A DNA stretch of 60,120 nt from Ideonella sp. A 288. Its GTDB lineage: Bacteria > Pseudomonadota > Gammaproteobacteria > Burkholderiales > Burkholderiaceae_C. The translations under genes were made by a program, and so were the position numbers. This document shows positions 46,058 through 54,177 of the stretch, in pieces. Positions within the stretch are counted from its first letter, which is position 1. Every line of letters starts with the position of its first letter. The stretch covers positions 1 through 60,120 of the forward strand of contig NZ_MWLO01000124.1 of the NCBI RefSeq assembly GCF_002198735.1, read 5' to 3'. The notes under the pieces are model-generated. The model had not been told where the DNA came from. It did not search any database and saw only the letters and a list, made by a program, of their open reading frames with translations.

Positions 46058-46914
46058 CCAGCGAAACCGCCCACCCCGAGCCCGACGGCCCCGGCGCGCA
46101 CGGCGCCGTGCGCGCCGTGATCGCCGACGACGAGCGCCTGATGCGCGAGCAACTGCGTGCGCGCCTGGCCGAGGTCTGGCCCGAACTGCAGGTGGTGGCC
46201 GAGGCCCGCAATGGCATCGAGGCGGTCGAACTGGTCGAGCAGCACCGGCCCGACCTGGTCTTCCTCGACATCCGCATGCCCGGCCTCACCGGCGTGGATG
46301 CGGCGCGAAAGATCGCCCAGATGGAGGTGGCCGACGACGAGTCGCTGCCCGAGGTGGTGTTCATCACCGCCTACGACCAGTACGCGGTCGAGGCCTTCGA
46401 GCAGGGCGTGGTCGACTATGTGCTCAAACCCGCCGAGCGCGAGCGCCTGGCCGTCACGGTGGCGCGCATCCGCCGCCGACTGGCCGCCCGCGGCACGCCC
46501 GAGGGCATGGCCGACGCCGACCGCGCCCCGCCTGTGCAGCAGTTGCTGCACAAGCTGGCCGCGCAGCTGACCCCGGGCACGGCGCCGCGCTACCTCGAAT
46601 GGATCCAGGCCACCGTCGGCCAGGGCATCCAGATGATCCCGGTGGCCGAGGTGCTGTTCTTCATCAGCGACGAGAAGTACACCCGCGTGCAGACCGCGCA
46701 GGTCGAGGCGCTGATCCGCAAGCCGATCAAGGAGCTGATCGACGAGCTCGACCCGCATGCCTTCTGGCAGATCCACCGCTCGACGCTGGTCAACGTGAAG
46801 GCCATCGCCGGCATCACCCGCGACTTCCGTGGCCGGCAGATCGTCAGCGTCAAGGGCCACCCCGAGAAGCTCGAGGTGAGCCGCAGCTACACGCACCTGT
46901 TCAAGGGGATGTAG
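46054..46914 (+). CDS. LytTR-family response regulator
   Basis: 286 aa. The receiver domain has Asp25/Asp26, phosphoacceptor Asp72 (VFLDIRMPG), Thr105 and Lys125 (VLKPAE). A linker follows, then a C-terminal LytTR DNA-binding domain (about 190-285) with LFFISDEKYTRVQT, FWQIHRSTLVNVKAI and LEVSRSYTHLFKGM. It pairs with the LytS-type kinase two genes upstream. Its 3' end overlaps the convergent SoxR-like gene by 14 nt. Confidence 0.95.
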   Translation: MTSETAHPEPDGPGAHGAVRAVIADDERLMREQLRARLAEVWPELQVVAEARNGIEAVELVEQHRPDLVFLDIRMPGLTGVDAARKIAQMEVADDESLPEVVFITAYDQYAVEAFEQGVVDYVLKPAERERLAVTVARIRRRLAARGTPEGMADADRAPPVQQLLHKLAAQLTPGTAPRYLEWIQATVGQGIQMIPVAEVLFFISDEKYTRVQTAQVEALIRKPIKELIDELDPHAFWQIHRSTLVNVKAIAGITRDFRGRQIVSVKGHPEKLEVSRSYTHLFKGM

Positions 46915-47377
46915 CCCGCGGCCGCGGCGGCCGCTCGCCGGCCAGGTAGCGCGCACCGGGGCCGCGCCGACCGGCGGCGTCTTGCGGGTTGTACAGCGCG
47001 CACGACTTCAGCGACAGGCAGCCGCAGCCGATGCAGGCCCCCAGCTGGTCGCGCAGCGCGGTGAGCGCGGCGATGCGGGCGTCCAGCAGCGGCTGCCAGG
47101 AGCGCGCCAAGCGCTCCCAGTCGGCCTTGGTGGGCGTGCGCGCGTCGGGCAGGCCGGACAGCGCCTCGCGGATCTCGGCCAGGCCCAGCCCCACCGCCTG
47201 GGCTGCGCGGATGAAGGACACCCGCCGCAACACGTGCCGCGGATACTGCCGATGGCGGCCCGCGGTGCGGGCGCCGCTGATCAGGCCCTGGGCCTCGTAG
47301 AAGCGCAGCGCGCTGGCCGCCACGCCGGCGCGGCGTGTCAGTTCACCGATGGCGATCCAGCCGGGGTCCGTCGACAT
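46901..47377 (-). CDS. soxR: SoxR-like redox-sensing MerR regulator
   Basis: 158 aa. The MerR winged HTH (IAIGELTRRAGVAASALRFY) comes first, then the dimerisation helix, then CIGCGCLSLKSC with Cys115, Cys118, Cys120 and Cys126, the CX2CXCX5C pattern that holds the SoxR [2Fe-2S] cluster. The ATG at 47377 has a GGAG site 6 nt upstream; an earlier TTG is possible. SoxR senses redox-cycling compounds and superoxide. No soxS is nearby, consistent with betaproteobacteria where SoxR controls target genes directly. Confidence 0.93.
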   Translation of the reverse strand: MSTDPGWIAIGELTRRAGVAASALRFYEAQGLISGARTAGRHRQYPRHVLRRVSFIRAAQAVGLGLAEIREALSGLPDARTPTKADWERLARSWQPLLDARIAALTALRDQLGACIGCGCLSLKSCALYNPQDAAGRRGPGARYLAGERPPRPRATSP

Positions 47378-47397
47378 GGGCAGCTCCGTTTCAAGCT

Positions 47398-47417
47398 TCA
47401 AGTTCGATTGAACTCGA
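47398..47417. promoter_or_regulatory. Inverted repeat upstream of soxR, candidate operator
   Basis: TCAAGTTC-GATT-GAACTCGA, 8-bp arms with one mismatch and a 4-nt centre, 20 nt upstream of the soxR ATG. MerR-family regulators bind such dyads inside long promoter spacers. The spacing differs from the classical SoxR box (CCTCAAG/CTTGAGG), so the assignment is tentative. Confidence 0.4.
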
Positions 47418-47468
47418 CTGTTGCCGCCCCGGACCGCGCTGTCAATGCGCCGCGGCCCGCGTCGGGCT

Positions 47469-48683
47469 TCAGGCCGTCACGCCATCGGCCTTGAACATGG
47501 CCTTGATGCCGCGCACCGCCTGTCGGATGCGCGACTCGTTCTCGATCAGCGCGAAGCGCACGTGGTCGTCGCCATGGTCGCCGAAGCCGATGCCGGGCGA
47601 CACCGACACCTTGGCCTTGTCGAGCAGCTGGCGCGCGAACTCCAGCGAACCGAGCGCCTTGTAGCGCTCGGGGATCGCGGCCCAGATGTACATCGACGCC
47701 TTGGGGCACTCCACCGCCCACCCTGCCTCGCGCAGGCCCTTGACGAGCACGTCGCGGCGCTTCTGGTAGGTGGCGGCGATGTCGCGCACGCACTGCTGGT
47801 CGCCTTCGAGCGCCGCGATCGCGGCCACCTGCACCGGCGTGAAGCTGCCGTAGTCGTGATAGCTCTTCATGCGGGCCAGTGCATGCACCAGGTCGGCGTT
47901 GCCGACCATGAAGCCGATGCGCCAGCCGGCCATGTTGTAGCTCTTGCTGAGGGTGAAGAACTCCACCGCCACGTCCTTGGCCCCGGGCACCTGCATGATG
48001 GACGGCGCCTTCCAGCCGTCGTACACGATGTCGGCATAGGCCAGGTCGTGCACCACCAGGATCTCGTGCTTGCGCGCCAGCGCCACCACTCGCTCGAAGA
48101 AGTCGAGTTCCACGCACTGCGCCGTCGGGTTGGACGGGAAGCCCAGCACCATCATCTTCGGCTTGGGGTAGCTGCCGCGGATGGCCTTCTCGAGCTCGCC
48201 GAAGAACTCGGCCGACGGCATGCCCGGCGACAGCGGCACCGAGCGGATGTCGGCCCCGGCGATGACCGCGCCGTAGATGTGGATGGGGTAGCTGGGGTCG
48301 GGCACCAGCACGGTGTCACCGCGGTCCAGCGTGGCGAGCATCAGGTGCGCCAGGCCTTCCTTCGAGCCGATGGTGACGATGGCCTCGGTGTCGGGGTCGA
48401 TGGCCACGCCGTAGCGGTCGCGGTACCAGTGCGAGATGGCCCGGCGCAGCCTCGGGATGCCCTTGCTGGCCGAGTAGCCGTGGGTGTCGGGGCGCTGGGC
48501 CACCTCGGCCAGCTTGGCCACGATGTGCGCCGGCGTGGCGCCATCAGGGTTGCCCATGCTCATGTCGATGATGTCCTCGCCGCGCCGGCGGGCGGCCAGC
48601 TTCCACTCGGCGGTGGTGTTGAAGACGTAGGGGGGCAGGCGATCGATGCGCGCAAAGCGGCGGCGCGCCGGAGAGGCGGTCAT
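47469..48683 (-). CDS. alaC: AlaC-like alanine aminotransferase, PLP fold type I
   Basis: 404 aa. It is a class I/II aminotransferase with GNPDGATP near the substrate site, GFPSNPTAQ, the PLP-ring contacts Asp213 and Tyr216 in [12 protein letters not shown], and Schiff-base Lys247 in [17 protein letters not shown]. The long [10 protein letters not shown] pattern and [13 protein letters not shown] start are those of AlaC/YfdZ-type glutamate-pyruvate aminotransferases. A likely -10 TAGCAT with TTGGAC -35 (about 48754-48782) has a short spacer. In relatives the gene often precedes hom and thrC; here it does not. Confidence 0.9.
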   Translation of the reverse strand: MTASPARRRFARIDRLPPYVFNTTAEWKLAARRRGEDIIDMSMGNPDGATPAHIVAKLAEVAQRPDTHGYSASKGIPRLRRAISHWYRDRYGVAIDPDTEAIVTIGSKEGLAHLMLATLDRGDTVLVPDPSYPIHIYGAVIAGADIRSVPLSPGMPSAEFFGELEKAIRGSYPKPKMMVLGFPSNPTAQCVELDFFERVVALARKHEILVVHDLAYADIVYDGWKAPSIMQVPGAKDVAVEFFTLSKSYNMAGWRIGFMVGNADLVHALARMKSYHDYGSFTPVQVAAIAALEGDQQCVRDIAATYQKRRDVLVKGLREAGWAVECPKASMYIWAAIPERYKALGSLEFARQLLDKAKVSVSPGIGFGDHGDDHVRFALIENESRIRQAVRGIKAMFKADGVTA

Positions 48684-48838
48684 GGCAGTGACTTTCACGT
48701 GAGCGCCCGGAACCGTCCGAGCGACGTGACCTGGGCAAGGCGCCCGGGCCGGACACGATGCTAGCCGAAGTGACGCGGGTCCAATGCGCACGCCGGCGCG
48801 GGTGCGCTCGGCCGCCCCGCCGTGCCCCGCTCCACGTC

Positions 48839-48868
48839 GGCATCGGCATCGGCATCGGCATCGGCATC
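48839..48868. repeat. Hexanucleotide microsatellite (GGCATC)5
   Basis: Five perfect tandem copies of GGCATC lie in the 294-nt gap between the divergent alaC and VOC genes. The gap also holds a perfect TTGACA (48876-48881) without a convincing -10 at 16-18 nt. A unit of six does not shift frame; if it matters it would change promoter spacing. Confidence 0.9.
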
Positions 48869-48977
48869 GGCGGCCTTGACATGAAGTTCCCTTTAACTTG
48901 CACAGTACGGCCGGCCGATGAGCCTCGCGCCCATCGGCATCCACCCGGCCACCCACATCACCCAGGACCCCAGCACC

Positions 48978-49406
48978 ATGGACACCGAAGCCCTCGAGCA
49001 CCTCAACCTCACCGTCGCCGACCTCGACGCCACGCTGGCCTTCCTGCAAGCCGCCCTGCCCACCTGGCAGGTGCGCGGCGAAGGCCGGCTCGACTGGCAT
49101 GGCAAGGCGATCCGATGGCTGCACGTGGGCACGCCCTCGTGCTACATCGCGCTGCAGGGCGGCGGCGAAGGCGAGGCGCCAGACTGGACCGGCCACGCCA
49201 TCGGCGCCAGGCACGCCGGCCTGCGGGTGCCTTCGCTCGACGCGGTGGTGCAACGCCTCGCGCTGGCCGGCCATGCGGTGGATCACCCCGGCGGCACGCA
49301 CCCGCACCGCCGCAGCGTGTACTACACGCTGCCGGGCGCCTTGCAGTTCGAGTTCGTCGAGTACCTGTCGGACGATCCCGCCCAGCGCAACGACTACGCC
49401 CGCTGA
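48978..49406 (+). CDS. VOC (glyoxalase/bleomycin-resistance fold) family protein
   Basis: 142 aa from [20 protein letters not shown] with an AGGA site upstream. The two beta-alpha-beta-beta-beta modules are [20 protein letters not shown] and [20 protein letters not shown], and the C-terminal strand ends [10 protein letters not shown]. Potential metal ligands are His13, His103 or nearby and Glu residues in FEFVEY. The substrate is unknown. It ends with a 13-nt convergent overlap with the next gene. Confidence 0.82.
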   Translation: MDTEALEHLNLTVADLDATLAFLQAALPTWQVRGEGRLDWHGKAIRWLHVGTPSCYIALQGGGEGEAPDWTGHAIGARHAGLRVPSLDAVVQRLALAGHAVDHPGGTHPHRRSVYYTLPGALQFEFVEYLSDDPAQRNDYAR

Positions 49407-50080
49407 CCGGCCGTGGCCGGCTCGCTCAGGTCGAGGTCGACGCTCTGCAGGTTGCGCGGCACGTCGAAGCGCGAATCGCCCCGCTCGACCGGCCTGCAGG
49501 GCGCGGCCGACTCCGCCGCGCGCACGGCCGCGCGAGCTGCCGATTCGGCCATCGCGCGCACGTCCACGTGCGCCGGGATCGCGCCGGTCTGGTAGGCCAG
49601 TTGGTTCAGCACACGCTGCGCCTGGCGGCTGGCGGCGCGCTCGGCGTCGTCGGTGGTCGGCTGCGGCGCCACGCGGGTCTCGGGCCGCGGCGCCGCGGGC
49701 GTGGCCAGCGGCCGCAGCTGGGACGGGCCCCCCGACGTTGCGGGCGCCGGGCTGGGCAGTTCACCGGCTCGCGCGCGGCGCGGCACGGCGTCCAGCGCGC
49801 GCATCACGCGCACCAGATTGATCGGCCGCGGCAGGTGCAGCAGCGAGCCCGGCCGGTCGACCGCCCCCAGCAGCACGGTGTGACCGAGCAGATGGCGCCG
49901 CTCCAGCGTCGCACAGGCCGCGGCGTCGTCGGCGTCGGCAATGATGAAGTCGGCCCTGGACAGGCTGGTCTCGAGCGCGTACGCCGGCTCGCGCTTGCGG
50001 GCCAGGCGGAAGAACGACTCGAAGGTCTCGCGCTCGAAGCGCGTGAAGCCGAGCAATGCGACGGACCTGGTATGCGACAT
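49394..50080 (-). CDS. Protein with degenerate receiver-like N-terminus, function unknown
   Basis: 228 aa from [20 protein letters not shown], with AGAAG upstream. Residues 1-115 follow a receiver-like pattern: VALLGF strand, FIIADADD strand end where a phosphoacceptor would lie, [10 protein letters not shown], and [16 protein letters not shown] as the last helix. The acidic pocket and Lys are not convincing. Residues 115-170 are Pro/Ala-rich, then a helix [20 protein letters not shown]. It lies downstream of rep on the same strand. It may be a stand-alone protein-interaction module, but this is uncertain. Confidence 0.65.
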   Translation of the reverse strand: MSHTRSVALLGFTRFERETFESFFRLARKREPAYALETSLSRADFIIADADDAAACATLERRHLLGHTVLLGAVDRPGSLLHLPRPINLVRVMRALDAVPRRARAGELPSPAPATSGGPSQLRPLATPAAPRPETRVAPQPTTDDAERAASRQAQRVLNQLAYQTGAIPAHVDVRAMAESAARAAVRAAESAAPCRPVERGDSRFDVPRNLQSVDLDLSEPATAGQRA

Positions 50081-50179
50081 GGACACTTCTTTCCGGGCAC
50101 TGCGCCTTCGGAAGATGTCGGCCCGCCAGCCCGCGCCTTGAGGCACGGGCCGCGGTGCACCGCCTGGGTGCGCCGCGGG

Positions 50180-50197
50180 CCGTGACGGGCGTCACGG
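50180..50197. promoter_or_regulatory. Perfect 18-nt inverted repeat between rep and the receiver-like gene
   Basis: CCGTGACG-GG-CGTCACGG is fully symmetric and lies about 100 nt upstream of the gene at 49394-50080 and 30 nt after the rep stop. A longer imperfect stem (about 50148-50180) adjoins it. It could be an operator or part of the rep terminator; no U-tract is present. Confidence 0.5.
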
Positions 50198-50227
50198 ACG
50201 GCGCCCCGATCGGCACGCCGGACGGCC

Positions 50228-52285
50228 TCAGCCGGTCGCCGTCGGCGTCAGGCGCGCGGCCAGTTCGGCGCGCAGTTTCTTCAGCCGCTCGCGCGGGTCT
50301 TCCTTGGTGGTCACCTCGTTCAGCTTCATCTCGGCGATGAAGCGGCTGGGGATGCCCTGCACCGTGTCGCGGCCCTTCTTGCGCCGCCGCAGGGTGCTGA
50401 CATGCAAGGTGGTGCGGGCCCGGGTGATGCCCACGTACATCAGCCGGCGCTCTTCCTCGATGCGCTCGGGCGTCATCTCGTCGGCATCGCTGCGGAACGG
50501 CAGCAGGCCTTCGTTGATGCCGGCCAGCAGCACGTGCGGCCACTCCAGGCCCTTGCTGGCGTGCAGCGTGGACAGCGTGACCACGTCCTGGTCGTCGCCA
50601 CGCTCGGCCAGGCTGATGATGACGCTGATGGTCTGCGCCACCTGCAGCACGGTCTGCTTCGGGCTCTGCTCGGCGCTGCCGTCGTTGGCCACCTCGCCGC
50701 CGCAGCGCCGCGCGATCCAGTCGACGAAATCGAGCACGTTGGCCCAGCGTGCGGTGGCCACCTTCTCGCTGTCCTCGCCGTCGTACAGGTGCTGCTCGTA
50801 GCCGATGTCCTTCAGCCAGCCCAGCAGCAGCTCGCGCGCGGCCTCGGCGCCCTCGGTGTGGCGGGCGCGGTACTCGAGCTCGTTGACGCAGCGGCCGAAC
50901 TCGTGCAGCGAGCCCACCGCCTTGGTGCCCAGCTGCGCCGCCAGGCTGGCCGCGAACAGCGATTCGAACAGGCTCTTCTTCCACTGCCCCGAGAACTCGC
51001 CCAACTTGCCCAGCGTGGTGTGGCCGATGCCGCGCTTGGGCGTGGTCACGGCGCGCAGGAAGGCCGGGTCGTCGTCGTTGTTGACCAGCAGCCGCAGCCA
51101 GGCGCACAGGTCCTTGATCTCGGCCCGGTCGAAGTAGCTCTGGCCGCCCGACACCTTGTAGGGGATCTGCGCCGCGCGCAGCTTCTGCTCGATCACGCGC
51201 GACTGGTGGTTGGCGCGGTACAGGATCGCGAAGTCGCTGAACTTCACCTCGCCACCGCGGGCGCGCTGCGCCTGGATCATGGCCACGGCGCGCTCGGCCT
51301 CGTGCTCCTCGCCGTCGCACTCGAGCAGGCGCACCGGCTCGCCGTCGCCGAACTCGCTCCACAGCTTCTTCTCGAACAGCTTGGGGTTGCCGGCGATGAC
51401 GTGGTTGGCCGCGCGCAGGATGTTGCCCGTGGAGCGGTAGTTCTGCTCCAGCGGAATCACCTTCAGGTTGGGCCAGTCCTGCGGCAGGCGCTTGAGGTTG
51501 TCGATGGTGGCGCCGCGCCAGCCGTAGATGCTCTGGTCGTCGTCGCCCACCGCGGTGAAGAAGCCGCGGCGGCGGTCGTCCTCGTGGTCGACCAGCGCCT
51601 TGAGCAGTTCGTACTGCACGGCGTTGGTGTCCTGGTACTCGTCGACCAGCACGTGCCGGAAGCGGTCCTGCCACTTGGCGCGGGCCTCGGCGTCACGCTG
51701 CAGCAGCTTCAGCGGCAGCGAGATCAGGTCGTCGAAGTCCACGGCCTGGTAGGCCGCCAGGCGCTCTTCGTAGAGCTTCATCACGCGGGCGGCCACCTGC
51801 TCGTCAGCGTCCTTGGCGGCGGCCGCGGCGGCGTCGCTGTTCAGCCCCTGGTTCTTCCACAGGCTGATGGTCCACTGCCAGCGCTTGGCCAACGCGTTGT
51901 CGGTGGCGCCGCCGGCCTCGCGCAACACGCCCAGCACGTCGTCGCTGTCAAGGATCGAGAAGCGCTCCTTCAGCCCCAGGCGCGTGCCGTCCTCGCGCAG
52001 CAGGCGCACACCCAGCGAGTGGAAGGTGGAGATGGCCAGGTCGCGCGAGGCCCGCGAACCCACCAGGCCCTTGGCCCGCTCGCGCATCTCCTGCGCCGCC
52101 TTGTTGGTGAAGGTGATGGCGGCGATCTGCTTCGGCTCCAGCCCGGCCTGCAGCAGGCGTGCGATCTTGTGCACGATGACCCGCGTCTTGCCCGAGCCGG
52201 CCCCGGCCAGCACCAGGCAGGGCCCCGAGAGGTGGTGCACGGCGTCGAGCTGGGCGGGGTTGAGCGAGGTGGGGGCGTCGGCCAT
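50228..52285 (-). CDS. rep: ATP-dependent DNA helicase Rep (UvrD/Rep family)
   Basis: 685 aa. Superfamily 1A helicase motifs in order: Walker A AGAGSGKT (27-34), Ia ITFTNKAAQEM, II VDEYQDTN, III VGDDDQSIYGWRGA, IV LEQNYRST, V LSTLHASKGLEWPHV and VI RRLMYVGITRAR. The N-terminus LNPAQLDAVHHLSGPCLVLA and the IPYKVSGGQSYFDRAEIKD segment match Rep rather than UvrD. Rep is a 3'-5' helicase that clears proteins ahead of the fork and works with PriA/PriC restart. priA lies only 1.9 kb away. The start at 52285 excludes a non-homologous 140-residue open extension. Confidence 0.93.
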   Translation of the reverse strand: MADAPTSLNPAQLDAVHHLSGPCLVLAGAGSGKTRVIVHKIARLLQAGLEPKQIAAITFTNKAAQEMRERAKGLVGSRASRDLAISTFHSLGVRLLREDGTRLGLKERFSILDSDDVLGVLREAGGATDNALAKRWQWTISLWKNQGLNSDAAAAAAKDADEQVAARVMKLYEERLAAYQAVDFDDLISLPLKLLQRDAEARAKWQDRFRHVLVDEYQDTNAVQYELLKALVDHEDDRRRGFFTAVGDDDQSIYGWRGATIDNLKRLPQDWPNLKVIPLEQNYRSTGNILRAANHVIAGNPKLFEKKLWSEFGDGEPVRLLECDGEEHEAERAVAMIQAQRARGGEVKFSDFAILYRANHQSRVIEQKLRAAQIPYKVSGGQSYFDRAEIKDLCAWLRLLVNNDDDPAFLRAVTTPKRGIGHTTLGKLGEFSGQWKKSLFESLFAASLAAQLGTKAVGSLHEFGRCVNELEYRARHTEGAEAARELLLGWLKDIGYEQHLYDGEDSEKVATARWANVLDFVDWIARRCGGEVANDGSAEQSPKQTVLQVAQTISVIISLAERGDDQDVVTLSTLHASKGLEWPHVLLAGINEGLLPFRSDADEMTPERIEEERRLMYVGITRARTTLHVSTLRRRKKGRDTVQGIPSRFIAEMKLNEVTTKEDPRERLKKLRAELAARLTPTATG

Positions 52286-52403
52286 GGGCGCGCCGGGCGG
52301 CGACTGAAGGTGGGGGCGGCGGATGATAGCCAACCGGTTGGGGCGGCCGGCTTGCGATACTGTGCGCGAAGCCCGCCGTCCGGGGTGGGTTGGAATGCGC
52401 ACG

Positions 52404-53102
52404 ATGATCGAACTGCTGCAGTTCAAACCCGCCTTCGGCCTGATGAACGCCAGCCCCTTCTGCATGAAGGTCGAGGTCTTCCTTCGGCTGGCCGGCCTGG
52501 AGTACCGGTGCGTCGACGGGCAGATGCCGATGGGCACGCCCAAGGGCAAGCTGCCGGTGCTGCGCGACGGCGATGCGCTGGTGGCCGACTCGCAGGCCAT
52601 CGTCGAGCACCTGCAACGCCGCCACGGCGAGCGCATGCCGGCCGCCCTGCGCGCGCCCGACAGCCCGCAGGGGCTGGCGCTGCGGCGCATGCTCGAGGAG
52701 CACACCTACTTCACCGCGCTGTGGCTGCGCTGGGTCGACGACGCCGGCTGGCGGCTGACGGCGCCGGCCTTCTTCGGCCACCTGCCCTGGCCGCTGCGGC
52801 ACCTGGCGCCGGCGCTGGTGCGGCACAAGATGCGGCGCGACCTGGTCGGCCAGGGCATGGGCCGCCACAGCCGCGACGAGATCTGCGCCCGCGCCATCGC
52901 CGACCTGCACGCGCTGGTCGGGCTGCTGGGCGACCGCCCATTCTTCGGTGGCGGCGAGCCGCGGGCGGTCGATGCCACGGCCTACGCCTTCCTCGCGAAC
53001 CTGCTGTGGACCCCGTTCGACCACCCGGTGCGCGCCACCGGCCTGCGCATGCCCACGCTGCTGGCCTACGCCGAGCGCATGGACGCACGCATCGGCCGCT
53101 GA
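52404..53102 (+). CDS. Glutathione S-transferase family protein (Fax/metaxin-like)
   Basis: 232 aa from MIELLQFKPAFG (an ATG at 52395 would add three residues). The thioredoxin-like N-terminal domain has NASPFCMKVEVFLRLAGLEY, GTPKGKLPVLRDGD and ADSQAIVEHL. The C-terminal helical domain ends DATAYAFLANLLWTPFDHPV. The FCMK start and long C-domain place it with the Fax/metaxin-like GSTs rather than the classical detoxification classes. Divergent from rep. Substrate unknown. Confidence 0.88.
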   Translation: MIELLQFKPAFGLMNASPFCMKVEVFLRLAGLEYRCVDGQMPMGTPKGKLPVLRDGDALVADSQAIVEHLQRRHGERMPAALRAPDSPQGLALRRMLEEHTYFTALWLRWVDDAGWRLTAPAFFGHLPWPLRHLAPALVRHKMRRDLVGQGMGRHSRDEICARAIADLHALVGLLGDRPFFGGGEPRAVDATAYAFLANLLWTPFDHPVRATGLRMPTLLAYAERMDARIGR

Positions 53103-53187
53103 CCCCGCCGTCGCACGACCGAGCCTGCAGCCCTGCAGCCCATGGCGGCAACCGCGCCAGGGGGTGGCTGAGATACTTCCGGCCTCC

Positions 53188-54156
53188 ATGCAGGCGATCC
53201 TCAGCGTCACCGTTCCGTTCTTCGCGCTCGTGCTGGCCGGCTGGCTGGCGGCGCGGCGGCACGTGCTGCCCGAGTCCGCCATCCCGGGGCTGAACGCCTA
53301 CGTGCTGTACTTCGCGCTGCCGTGCCTGCTGTTCCGCTTCGGCGCCGGCACGCCGGTGCTGCAGTTGCTGAACCCCTACGTGCTGGCGGTGTACCTGGTG
53401 TGCGCGCTGCTGATCGTGGGCTTCACCATCGCGGTGACGCTGGACAAGCACGTGGACCTGAAGAACGCCGCCTTCGGTGCGCTGGTGGCCTCGTTCCCGA
53501 ACACGGGTTTCATGGGCGTGCCGCTGCTGGTGGCGCTGCTCGGGCCCGCGGCGGCCGGCCCGGTGATCTGCACCGTGCTGGCCGACCTGTTCGTCACCAG
53601 TTCGCTGTGCATCGCGGTGGCCCAGGCGCACGGCGCGGCGCACCATGGTTCACGCGAGGCCTTGACCCGGGCCTTGCGCGGCGCGCTGTCCAACCCGCTG
53701 CCCTGGTCGATCGCGCTGGGGGCGGCCTTCTCGGCGGCCGAGGTGAAGCTGGCCGGGCCGGTGGACGTGATCGTGCGCATGCTGGCCGACTCCGCCACCC
53801 CGGTGGCGCTGTTCACCATCGGCGCCGTGCTGTGGCGCGCGGGCCAGCACGTGCACACGCGCACGCCGGTGTCGCGCTACCTGCCGGTGGCGTTGATCAA
53901 GCTGTTCGTGCACCCGCTGCTGGTGCTGGCCATGGCCGCCACAGCGCAGCACCTGGGCGCCCCACTCACCAGCTTCCACCTGCTGGTGATGACGCTGGCC
54001 GCCGCGCTGCCCAGCGCCAGCAACGTGTCGCTGCTGGCCGAGCGCTACGGGGCCGACAACGGCCGCATCGCCCGCATCATCATGAGCAGCACGGTGCTGG
54101 CCTTCGTCACCTTCTCGCTGCTGGCCTGGCTGCTGGGGGTGAATCCGCAGGGCTGA
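53188..54156 (+). CDS. AEC family transporter (auxin efflux carrier/malonate-type)
   Basis: 322 aa with about ten predicted helices in two halves. Motifs include LNAYVLYFALPCLLFRFGA near the N-terminus, SFPNTGFMGVPLLVALLGP as the broken helix 4, and ATPVALFTIGAVL and LPSASNVSLLAERYG in the second half. AEC carriers export or import small organic acids. It follows the GST by 85 nt and is convergent with priA (21 nt between stops). Confidence 0.92.
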   Translation: MQAILSVTVPFFALVLAGWLAARRHVLPESAIPGLNAYVLYFALPCLLFRFGAGTPVLQLLNPYVLAVYLVCALLIVGFTIAVTLDKHVDLKNAAFGALVASFPNTGFMGVPLLVALLGPAAAGPVICTVLADLFVTSSLCIAVAQAHGAAHHGSREALTRALRGALSNPLPWSIALGAAFSAAEVKLAGPVDVIVRMLADSATPVALFTIGAVLWRAGQHVHTRTPVSRYLPVALIKLFVHPLLVLAMAATAQHLGAPLTSFHLLVMTLAAALPSASNVSLLAERYGADNGRIARIIMSSTVLAFVTFSLLAWLLGVNPQG

Positions 54157-54177
54157 GTCGGCGCCCGCGCCACCCCG

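Noticed and set aside
48544-48903. Minus-strand ORF starting [13 protein letters not shown] behind an AAGGGAA site
   Set aside because: It is a translation of the GGCATC microsatellite and then runs into alaC in another frame as Arg/Pro/His-rich sequence. The ribosome-binding match is probably chance.
48876-48907. Perfect TTGACA as a promoter for the VOC gene
   Set aside because: No acceptable -10 hexamer at 16-18 nt, so not annotated as a promoter.
52286-52705. 140-residue N-terminal extension of the Rep helicase
   Set aside because: The extension has no homology to Rep/UvrD N-termini and overlaps the divergent GST gene. Helicase homology begins at the ATG at 52285.
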